Part shown: piece by piece, positions 7,132 to 14,105 of the stretch
Position numbering within the stretch: the stretch's first letter is position 1
Layout: each line of letters opens with the position of its first letter
Translations under genes and position numbers: made by a program
Assembly (NCBI GenBank): GCA_964456095.1
Contig: CAYVZF010000038.1
Span: forward strand, 1 to 14,105
Reading direction: 5' to 3'
DNA length: 14,105 bases
Origin: CANRPC01 sp964456095
Lineage (GTDB): Bacteria; Bacillota_I; Bacilli_A; RFN20; CAG-449
The notes under the pieces: generated by a model
Told to the model about the DNA's origin: nothing
The model's database searches: none
The model's input: the letters and a program-made list of their open reading frames with translations, nothing else

Positions 7132-10100
7132 TTATTTTGTATAATATATTTCATTAATAATTAATGCAGAATCAATTTCAAACGTAATATTTCTTTTTCC
7201 ATAAAGAACTAATTTATTACTAGTTATTATTAAATTATCATCCGCGGGTACTAATATTTTATCAATAATATTACCACGTTCATCTTTAATATAAATATAA
7301 AATGTTATGTTTGATTCATTAACTAATGAGATATTAAATACATATTCCCCTTTTTCATTAAAAATAAATGTAAATGTATAGTTATTATCATCAACATAAT
7401 TAGCATAACCCAAATTTACTTTTTCATTTTCTTCAATTGAATTATTAATCTTACCATTTTTATAAGGATCAATATGAAAAGTAGTATTTGGTGCAATAAC
7501 ATAAGTTGATACTTGATTATCACCATTATATAATCTTATAGTTTTTTCTTTATCAGTTAAATTTGTAACTACAGTAGTTATTTTTCCATCTTTTTCATAT
7601 GTAGTTGATGGTAACCCAACACCTTGTATTTCTTTAGATCTAACACCTAAAGAATTTAAAGAATGAATTAAATAATATACATTAAATAATTCATTAGAAT
7701 TCTTTATTTCATCAATCCTTTTTTCTAATCTATTTAAAGCAGCATCACTATCAAACATTGCAAGTATCACCCAATAAATATGTTGATAACCATCTTCAGC
7801 ATCATGATTAGTCCAATTTATTTCTTCTTTAACATAATCTTCATAAAGAGACTTTAATTTTTCATTTTCTTCTTTTCCTAAAGAATATGAAGTCAAATAT
7901 TCTCCACTTGGAAGTAAATGTATACCATATATATAAGTTGGATCTCCATTAAAGAAGGTGCCATAAAAATTACTTCCACCATAAATTTGACCAACACCAT
8001 GATATGGATATGAAGAAGAATAAGAATCATTATCATAATTAAACCAATATTGTTTAATCGCGGATAATTCGGTTGTATAACAATATATAGATGCATCTTT
8101 TAAGTCTTGATCCTCTATTAATTCAGCATACAAATATGCTGCTTGATATGAATTTAATGATTCAGATGCTGATTCTTGATTATTACCTCCATCACTATCA
8201 GCATATCCACCAGCCCAAGAATGACCTGCATAATAATCATAATTCCTAAATTTATCAAATAATGATGTATCAGAAGTATAATTCATATAATCCATTAATA
8301 AAAGATTAACCATATCTTGATAATTAGACTTAAATTCTTTATCAAATCTAAATGCAACCATACTCGCAAAAACATAATAGCCATATGTAAAATGATGATC
8401 CGCTAAATTGTAATTAGCGCCGAATTCACTTACACGATAATATAGTGTTCCCCATTCATTATCATAATAAAAATAATATTTGTCATTTATTCCATCATAA
8501 GTATACCAATCAGTTAATATTTCTTTTAATCTCGATACGAATTTATCTCTTAAATCATATAAGCCTAATTGATGTGCTTCCATTGCTCCATTAGCTAAAG
8601 GATGTAAACTTTTACCTTGCCAATATGCATCTTCACTCATAATATTATTTGAAGTATCTTTATCTAATTTTTCTAAATAAGAAATCATAACTTCTCTAGA
8701 ATATGATGAATCAATTGGTTCATCATAAGTAGGTGAAATACCATAAAATTTATCGTTAGTAATAAATTTATTATCATTAACTAAATAAATATCACCACGA
8801 ACTGATTTATAAGGTGTTAAATTAGTCAAATTTGTATCAATTATTTTTTTTCTTTGATGAGGTAAAACACCTATTAAAGGTTTATCTGAATTATCAATTT
8901 CATTAATATACTCGTATGAATATGTAGTTTTAACATCTTTATCATCAATTACATCATAACTAACATAACTAGATAAAACTGATGCACCTGAACTAGCAAC
9001 ATATTTATCAATATCTATTTTATCATTAACATTAACTATAGATAAATAATTAGTTGATAAATCGATAACTAATCCTTCTACAGTATATTTAAAATTGCTA
9101 TTATCATTTGCGCTTATTAAATATAATCTATCTTCATATACTTTTTCATTTACTCCATTATTGTTTTCATACTTAGATAAACTTGAAATACTTACTAAAA
9201 TATTACTTCCAATATATTCTTGATTTAATGATATTTCATTCCCATCAAGAGTCGTTATTTTAGTAACATTATTAAAAGATATTAGAGCTTTTTTAGAAGC
9301 AAAATAAGATGAAATATAAGGATTACCTTGAGAAAAATAATTAACCATTTTCATCACTTCATTATCAGAAAATGAAACTCCAACAGTCATATCAGAATCA
9401 TCGATAATATTTGTAATCGGAGATGATAATTTTTCATATGGTTTAAGGTACAAATCGATTGTATCAGTTACGGTTTGACTACGATTATAAGTAGTTTCAA
9501 AATAACCTTCACCAGGGTATGAAATGCCTAAACCTAAATCACTATATTTAGCTCTTAAAGGATAAAAGTACATTGCATTTCCAAAATTATTAATTAATAA
9601 AGATTGCCAAATACCATTAGATGGTGTAGCCCCACTTCTAGATGAATTATCATAAGCAATATATCTAGCTGTTGGAAAAGAATAATCATCTTGTGCATAT
9701 GATCCTTTATTAACATTAATAGAATTAATAACTGGTAAATCACCAATTACATAATCTATTATTTCATCATAAGGATTCATAGAATCAATTACTATATTTT
9801 CAATTTTGTGATATGTAAAATTAGATGAATAATCTTTAATTCTAATAAATCTAGTTTCTCTTTTTATAACATATTCTTGTAATCTTGTTGCCCCATGTAA
9901 TTCTCTTATTAATGTATTATAATTAACACCATCATTTGAAATATCTATATCAAAAATTTTTCCATAATTTTGATTAAACAATATTTGAATTTTACCTACA
10001 GATTTAATGCTTTTTAAATCAATAATTAAATAATCTTTATTTTCATCATTATAATCACTAGCCCAATAAGTAGACCAATTATCTTTTGCATTAATTACTT

Positions 10101-11286
10101 CATGACCTTCTTTATATGATGAGGCAGAAAAATTAGCTTTATCTAATGATAATTTATCCTCACCATTATAAAGTTCTATTTGTGATATTTTATAACAATA
10201 TGAATTAAATCGTCTATAATGAAAATTAAATCTTATTTTTGATATATTATACGTATCATCAAATGTATATGAAGCATAATCACCTTTATATATTTCAATC
10301 CAAGAAGAAGTAAAAATCTCTATTGAATAAGAAATAGGAGAAAGATCATAAAATGACAAATTACTTTTATTTATATCATAATTTCCATTTAAATCAATTT
10401 CAAAGTATTGTTCATCTTCAATCGAATTAGAAGAAAACAATTCAGGATACATATTTTTAGGAATTGAACTTCCTCTATAACCATAAATAGATACTTCATA
10501 TATTGAATATCCATACGATTCCATCCATTTTTCATTTAATTCAAATTTAATATATCTTCCCATAGAATTAACATTAATCACATCAATTCTAGATCCATAA
10601 TTACCAGAAAATGTTTTAAAATGTGTGTAATTTATATTATCATCAGAAACGTAAATATTATATTTTTTTGCAGATGCTGCTTCCCAATTAATCTCTATCT
10701 TTTCAAATGATAAAATCGCTTTTAAATCTATAACAAATGATGATACTTTTTCTTCCCAAATACTTTCATATCTTGTTGATACATCACCATCTGTCATATT
10801 ATTACAATAATTATTATCTTTATAATTACCATAAACATCACAATTTGTTGATATAACATATAATTCATTAGATTCATAAATCTTAACTTCTTCTTTTTTA
10901 TCATATTCATCATTTTCGATAACAGTTATTTTTCTTTTTTTAGTAAAAGACTCAATACTATAAATTACTTCATAAGTTCCAGGAATTCCATAATCAACTG
11001 TTCCTTTAACATTAATTTTATTCGTAACATTATCACCATATTTATTGTAAACACATACATCTTTTAAAGGTGAAAAAAATGTACCTTGTAAAATTGATAT
11101 ATCCTCTATACCTTCAAAATAAAATTCTTTATTATCTTCACTATTTTGACTATTATTATTTGATGAATTATAAGAAACATCATCACTAGAATAATTATTT
11201 GATGATGTTTCATTATTTCTACATGAAATCAAACTTGTAATTATAAGTAAAGATAGTAGTATTTTTTTATTAATATTTTTATTCAT
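7132..11286 (-). CDS. Surface lipoprotein endo-beta-1,3-glucanase, GH81, with Ig-like and F5/8C domains
   Basis: The 1384-residue protein is predicted to cut internal beta-1,3-glucan bonds outside the cell. It has a lipoprotein signal with lipobox LISC (Cys22), a Ser/Asn-rich linker (23-52) and an Ig-like, DUF5011-style domain (61-122, with VDYGIPGTYEVIYS). A clear F5/8C (CBM32-like) domain covers about 145-270, ending YSIYEVSIYGY; a weaker one lies at about 285-375 and another at about 385-500. The GH81 region runs from about 515 to 1275. Its family hallmarks are GIWQSLLIN, GLGISYPG, DHHFTYGYYVF with Asp963, GHSWAGGYADSDGGNNQESASES with Glu1038 and Glu1042, and YYLIHSLNSLG. The Asp and Glu residues align with the catalytic acids of the family. 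About 1280-1384 is an unnamed tail. The start at 11286 has AAAGGA seven bases upstream, overlapping the stop of the upstream lipoprotein gene; the intergenic gap is 11 bases. Cell-surface location and substrate follow from family knowledge; the natural glucan source is not shown. Confidence 0.9.
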   Translation of the reverse strand: MNKNINKKILLSLLIITSLISCRNNETSSNNYSSDDVSYNSSNNNSQNSEDNKEFYFEGIEDISILQGTFFSPLKDVCVYNKYGDNVTNKINVKGTVDYGIPGTYEVIYSIESFTKKRKITVIENDEYDKKEEVKIYESNELYVISTNCDVYGNYKDNNYCNNMTDGDVSTRYESIWEEKVSSFVIDLKAILSFEKIEINWEAASAKKYNIYVSDDNINYTHFKTFSGNYGSRIDVINVNSMGRYIKFELNEKWMESYGYSIYEVSIYGYRGSSIPKNMYPELFSSNSIEDEQYFEIDLNGNYDINKSNLSFYDLSPISYSIEIFTSSWIEIYKGDYASYTFDDTYNISKIRFNFHYRRFNSYCYKISQIELYNGEDKLSLDKANFSASSYKEGHEVINAKDNWSTYWASDYNDENKDYLIIDLKSIKSVGKIQILFNQNYGKIFDIDISNDGVNYNTLIRELHGATRLQEYVIKRETRFIRIKDYSSNFTYHKIENIVIDSMNPYDEIIDYVIGDLPVINSINVNKGSYAQDDYSFPTARYIAYDNSSRSGATPSNGIWQSLLINNFGNAMYFYPLRAKYSDLGLGISYPGEGYFETTYNRSQTVTDTIDLYLKPYEKLSSPITNIIDDSDMTVGVSFSDNEVMKMVNYFSQGNPYISSYFASKKALISFNNVTKITTLDGNEISLNQEYIGSNILVSISSLSKYENNNGVNEKVYEDRLYLISANDNSNFKYTVEGLVIDLSTNYLSIVNVNDKIDIDKYVASSGASVLSSYVSYDVIDDKDVKTTYSYEYINEIDNSDKPLIGVLPHQRKKIIDTNLTNLTPYKSVRGDIYLVNDNKFITNDKFYGISPTYDEPIDSSYSREVMISYLEKLDKDTSNNIMSEDAYWQGKSLHPLANGAMEAHQLGLYDLRDKFVSRLKEILTDWYTYDGINDKYYFYYDNEWGTLYYRVSEFGANYNLADHHFTYGYYVFASMVAFRFDKEFKSNYQDMVNLLLMDYMNYTSDTSLFDKFRNYDYYAGHSWAGGYADSDGGNNQESASESLNSYQAAYLYAELIEDQDLKDASIYCYTTELSAIKQYWFNYDNDSYSSSYPYHGVGQIYGGSNFYGTFFNGDPTYIYGIHLLPSGEYLTSYSLGKEENEKLKSLYEDYVKEEINWTNHDAEDGYQHIYWVILAMFDSDAALNRLEKRIDEIKNSNELFNVYYLIHSLNSLGVRSKEIQGVGLPSTTYEKDGKITTVVTNLTDKEKTIRLYNGDNQVSTYVIAPNTTFHIDPYKNGKINNSIEENEKVNLGYANYVDDNNYTFTFIFNEKGEYVFNISLVNESNITFYIYIKDERGNIIDKILVPADDNLIITSNKLVLYGKRNITFEIDSALIINEIYYTK

Positions 11287-11297
11287 AACAAATCCTT

Positions 11298-13829
11298 TTA
11301 ATCGATAACTCGTGATGCAAACACTTCAACTTCATATAGCATATTTCCATATGCAGAAGATGCAGCAACACAATTAATGATCAAATACCTTCCTTGTACA
11401 TTATTTAATATATAATTATCAACAGGATTTACTCCACCTACAAATTCATTACCACCAGTTGCTATTTTATTAAATTCAGAAAAATCTCCCTCATAAGTTG
11501 AATTAATAACTTCATTTGATAAATATATATCATAAGATAAAGCACATGCAGCTTCCCAATAGATATTAATTAAAGATAATTCATAATTTTTTTCTAAATC
11601 AATAACAATCCATGTATTAACATATTCACCTTCATTATTTATAGCTCTCCAACCAGTTGATGTATTACCATCAACAATATTTGAAGACTTTGCATCATTT
11701 TGATGAACATAACTTGATGAAGTAATTGTTAATTTATTTTTTGCTATATTAACTTCGCTTAATGTTTTTACTTCATAATAATATGATGTTGTTATTGGAT
11801 AATAATTAGAATCTTCATAATTAGAATCTTCTTTTGCTATTAATTTTGCTGAAAACTTATAATATCCACTTGTTAAAGATAAATTAAATAAATAATCTTC
11901 AATATCGTCTTTATATGTGAATTGACTTTGTGGATAATAAATATCAAATTCACCTAAAGAAGATGCTTCATTAGGACTTTCGACACTTTCATCAAAAACA
12001 TATACTCTAATATGATCAACATGATTTGCTTCAGAATTATTATTTTCCATAAAAATTTCCCATGGCCAAATAAGTCTACCGCTTGATGAATCAACACTAA
12101 TTGAACCATACGTATTTAATGAATTATCAACCTCATATACATATGAATTAGTAAAATGATCAAAATCACTTGATAAATACCCATTACCATCTTTTGCAAT
12201 AAATCTTATTGCAATTTTAACTTCAATCTTACCATAAACATTATTAGCTTTTAAGATTGAAATTACATCATTAGATGTAATAAAACCTCCTGATGTTTTA
12301 TTAATTATTGCTAATGTATTTGTTTCTTCCCCTACAAAAGTTAATGAAGAATCATATATTCTAAATTCTAAACATTCAACTAATCCATCTGAAAATTCAG
12401 AGTTAGCATTTATCATTTCCCATTTATAATCCAAATCACCATTTTCTAAAAATGATGGTGCAACATTCCAAACTTCAAGAGGTGAAGATAATTTTAATCC
12501 ACCATCTAAATTAATTGTTCTAGGATTAGATTCAATTGATTCAAGTGAAACCTTACTTGTATTACCAACACTATCAATTGCTTCAATAACAAGTCTTATA
12601 TCTTTTATTCCAACATATCCTTTTTCAATTAAAGCATTTCTTACTTTAGATAACATAAAAGGATTATAATTTGTTTCAAAACTAGCAAGGGGCAAATCAT
12701 TAAAAAAGTATTTATTTTCAATAGATAAATCGACATCATTATTATCAAATATATATACTTTATATTTTGAAATTGTTTCTTCTCCATTATAGCCAAAACT
12801 TATATTATTATCTCCTGTTATACCGACAACATATCCATTTAAACTATTTTTATATATAATTGTTTTAACTTCATTTCCACCATAATAAATAGTTACATCA
12901 TCAGTAATAATCGTATTATAAATACCATTTGCACCATTTATACTTAGTTCATTATTATTTTGTTTAACAATTGGTTTTAAATCAGTTAACTTATTATTAA
13001 AAATGTTATAACCATAGGCATAAATATATAAAACTGTCTCATTTTTATCATTTTCAAATACTTGTGAATTTACTTCATAATCAAAAGCAATATTTAATGC
13101 TTCTAAAACATATTGATTTGAAGTATCTAATAAATTTGCATACAATTCATTAATTTTATTCTTTTCAATAACTAAATCTTCATTATTTAATGATAATGCA
13201 TTATTGACACAGAATAAAAAATATTGTCCTTCTTTATTTTTTAATAACTCATATGCTTCATTAACACCATCTATAAAAAAATCTACTTGGTCTAATGATT
13301 TAGCAATCATTTTTGCTTCATTTATTAATTCTAAAGAATCTAAATTAATTTCTTTAATCTCATTTACTTTATTAATAAATTCATTTGCTTTTTCTTCATT
13401 TACTCCAAACAAATAATTAACTGGTAAACTATAAGAAGAAATATAATAATTCTCTGTTCCATTAACTCTAACTTCAAAAGTATTTAATCCTTTTATTAAT
13501 TTATCAATATGATCATTTATTGATATTGATGTACTTCTAGTATCAATAGTATCTTTACTATTAATTCTAACTCTATATCCATTTGATGCACCATCAACTT
13601 TATCCCAAGAAAATATATCATTCTCAATTTTTGCATTCTTAGGAATCTCGAAGATATCCTTTTCACTAGTAGAAAATTCACTTTCACTAGCAAAAGAAAA
13701 TGATGAAGTAATAGACTCATATGATAAAACTTCATTAGATATGTGACTGATATTTTCACTATTAATATTGTTACCACCAAAACATGAGGTACATAAAATT
13801 AATAACATAATATTTAGTTTCTTTTTCAT
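11298..13829 (-). CDS. Multi-domain lipoprotein with FN3-like repeats and C-terminal F5/8C (CBM32-like) domain
   Basis: The 843-residue protein begins with a lipoprotein-type signal (MKKKLNIMLLILCTSC, Cys16; a slightly atypical lipobox) and a Ser-rich linker to about 60. An FN3-like domain with FSWDKVDGASNGYRVRI covers 62-138, followed by a helical segment (about 142-250) resembling FIVAR-type helices. A region I cannot assign covers 260-445. Two related FN3-like modules follow, at about 450-568 and 573-688, each with a W-E-[MI] motif and a [FR]xxKLIAK/RFIAK then SY-x-YEV ending. A discoidin/CBM32-like domain closes the protein (690-838; NIVDGNTSTGWRA, WIVIDLE, LYEVEVF). No catalytic motif is visible, so it is probably a glycan-binding partner of the GH81 enzyme encoded 11 bases downstream. 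GAGGAG (13837-13842) is seven bases before the ATG. It shares its last two modules with the secreted protein at 3911-5632. Confidence 0.85.
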   Translation of the reverse strand: MKKKLNIMLLILCTSCFGGNNINSENISHISNEVLSYESITSSFSFASESEFSTSEKDIFEIPKNAKIENDIFSWDKVDGASNGYRVRINSKDTIDTRSTSISINDHIDKLIKGLNTFEVRVNGTENYYISSYSLPVNYLFGVNEEKANEFINKVNEIKEINLDSLELINEAKMIAKSLDQVDFFIDGVNEAYELLKNKEGQYFLFCVNNALSLNNEDLVIEKNKINELYANLLDTSNQYVLEALNIAFDYEVNSQVFENDKNETVLYIYAYGYNIFNNKLTDLKPIVKQNNNELSINGANGIYNTIITDDVTIYYGGNEVKTIIYKNSLNGYVVGITGDNNISFGYNGEETISKYKVYIFDNNDVDLSIENKYFFNDLPLASFETNYNPFMLSKVRNALIEKGYVGIKDIRLVIEAIDSVGNTSKVSLESIESNPRTINLDGGLKLSSPLEVWNVAPSFLENGDLDYKWEMINANSEFSDGLVECLEFRIYDSSLTFVGEETNTLAIINKTSGGFITSNDVISILKANNVYGKIEVKIAIRFIAKDGNGYLSSDFDHFTNSYVYEVDNSLNTYGSISVDSSSGRLIWPWEIFMENNNSEANHVDHIRVYVFDESVESPNEASSLGEFDIYYPQSQFTYKDDIEDYLFNLSLTSGYYKFSAKLIAKEDSNYEDSNYYPITTSYYYEVKTLSEVNIAKNKLTITSSSYVHQNDAKSSNIVDGNTSTGWRAINNEGEYVNTWIVIDLEKNYELSLINIYWEAACALSYDIYLSNEVINSTYEGDFSEFNKIATGGNEFVGGVNPVDNYILNNVQGRYLIINCVAASSAYGNMLYEVEVFASRVID

Positions 13830-13866
13830 TTATTTTCTCCTCATTATTCATTGAAAATTGTAATAA

Positions 13867-13880
13867 AGAAACCGATTTCC
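13867..13880. promoter_or_regulatory. Palindromic operator of operon B
   Basis: AGAAACCGATTTCC matches the core GGAAATCGATTTCC of operon A at 12 of 14 positions and keeps the central CG. It sits at about +3 to +16 relative to the promoter at 13890-13919, the same relative place as in operon A. This suggests one repressor, probably LacI-type, controls both operons. Confidence 0.62.
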
Positions 13881-13889
13881 AATAATTAA

Positions 13890-13919
13890 ATTATAAAGAT
13901 ACAATTGTTTTTTTGTCAA
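13890..13919 (-). promoter_or_regulatory. Sigma-A promoter of operon B
   Basis: On the minus strand a perfect TTGACA (13914-13919), an 18-base spacer and a perfect TATAAT (13890-13895) give a strong promoter. The predicted start near 13883 leaves a leader of about 53 bases with the operator at its beginning and GAGGAG near its end. Confidence 0.8.
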
Positions 13920-14013
13920 TTTTTTAACATATAAATAATTAAATTCATAATTTACAATTTAATGTTTTTTAAATTAATCATAGATTAAAAAATATTTTTT
14001 CTTACCAAAAACA

Positions 14014-14027
14014 TGAAAGCGTTTACA
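14014..14027. promoter_or_regulatory. Consensus cre (CcpA-binding) site upstream of operon B
   Basis: TGAAAGCGTTTACA fits the cre consensus TGWAANCGNTNWCA at all 14 positions. It lies about 95 bases upstream of the operon B -35, so it could act on that promoter from a distance or on a divergent gene beyond the right edge. Apart from this site, the promoter and the operator, I see nothing in 13843-14105. Confidence 0.7.
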
Positions 14028-14105
14028 GTTTTTCGCTTGATTTGTTAATATCGCGACTTTCGCAGTTTTGCCCTCTAAAAAAATAAAATAACAAAATTTT
14101 ATATC

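Noticed and set aside
7893..8096. Short minus-strand frame within the GH81 gene
   Set aside because: It is in another frame of a coding region carrying the GH81 motifs and has no start signals.
13204..13780. Short frames on both strands inside the 843-residue lipoprotein gene
   Set aside because: They are shadows of the main frame and encode no plausible protein.
1..14105. tRNA, rRNA, CRISPR array, insertion sequence or phage genes
   Set aside because: I saw no cloverleaf, regular direct repeats, transposase or terminal inverted repeats; the only long repeat is the assembly overlap.

Overview
The window is very A+T-rich DNA. It has Gram-positive features: strong AGGAGG-type ribosome binding sites, lipoprotein signal peptides with a lipobox, sigma-A-like promoters and CcpA-type cre sites. 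TGA ends the pyrimidine-nucleoside phosphorylase gene at the family's normal length, so the standard bacterial code applies rather than the mycoplasma code. This fits a low-GC member of the Bacillota (class Bacilli, of the kind seen in gut metagenomes). The run of exactly 100 N flanked by a 55-base duplication points to a short-read or metagenome assembly. Taxonomy is inference from composition and gene style only.

Left part (1-3612), housekeeping. A minus-strand pair encodes pyrimidine-nucleoside phosphorylase (2054-744) and, overlapping it by 8 bases, a TtcA-like protein that has lost its PP-loop ATP-binding motif (751-44). Divergent from them is an RsmF-like RNA m5C methyltransferase (2131-3572). 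It looks broken by the N run, but the sequence shows it is intact: the 55 bases before the gap are repeated after it, and removing gap plus duplicate restores one 428-residue frame. A bidirectional terminator (3571-3611) separates it from the next operon.

Middle part (3614-5874), operon A, minus strand. A promoter region with a cre-like site and a perfect 16-bp palindrome drives a 48-residue small protein, a 573-residue secreted carbohydrate-binding protein (FN3-like plus F5/8C/CBM32-like modules) and a 97-residue lipoprotein that is little more than an anchor and a Ser-rich tail. A lone plus-strand gene of unknown function (6044-6910), visibly different in base composition, follows with its own promoter and terminator.

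Right part (7132-14027), operon B, minus strand. A good sigma-A promoter, a palindrome matching that of operon A at 12 of 14 positions, and a perfect-consensus cre site precede an 843-residue lipoprotein with FN3-like and CBM32-like modules. Eleven bases later comes a 1384-residue lipoprotein carrying a glycoside hydrolase family 81 (endo-beta-1,3-glucanase) domain behind an Ig-like domain and two to three F5/8C-type domains.

Together operons A and B look like one regulon for binding and cutting beta-1,3-glucan (fungal or yeast wall, callose, laminarin-like or euglenid glucan) at the cell surface. They share a local repressor, probably LacI-type, and carbon catabolite control. The regulator, transporter and intracellular glucosidases are not in the window.
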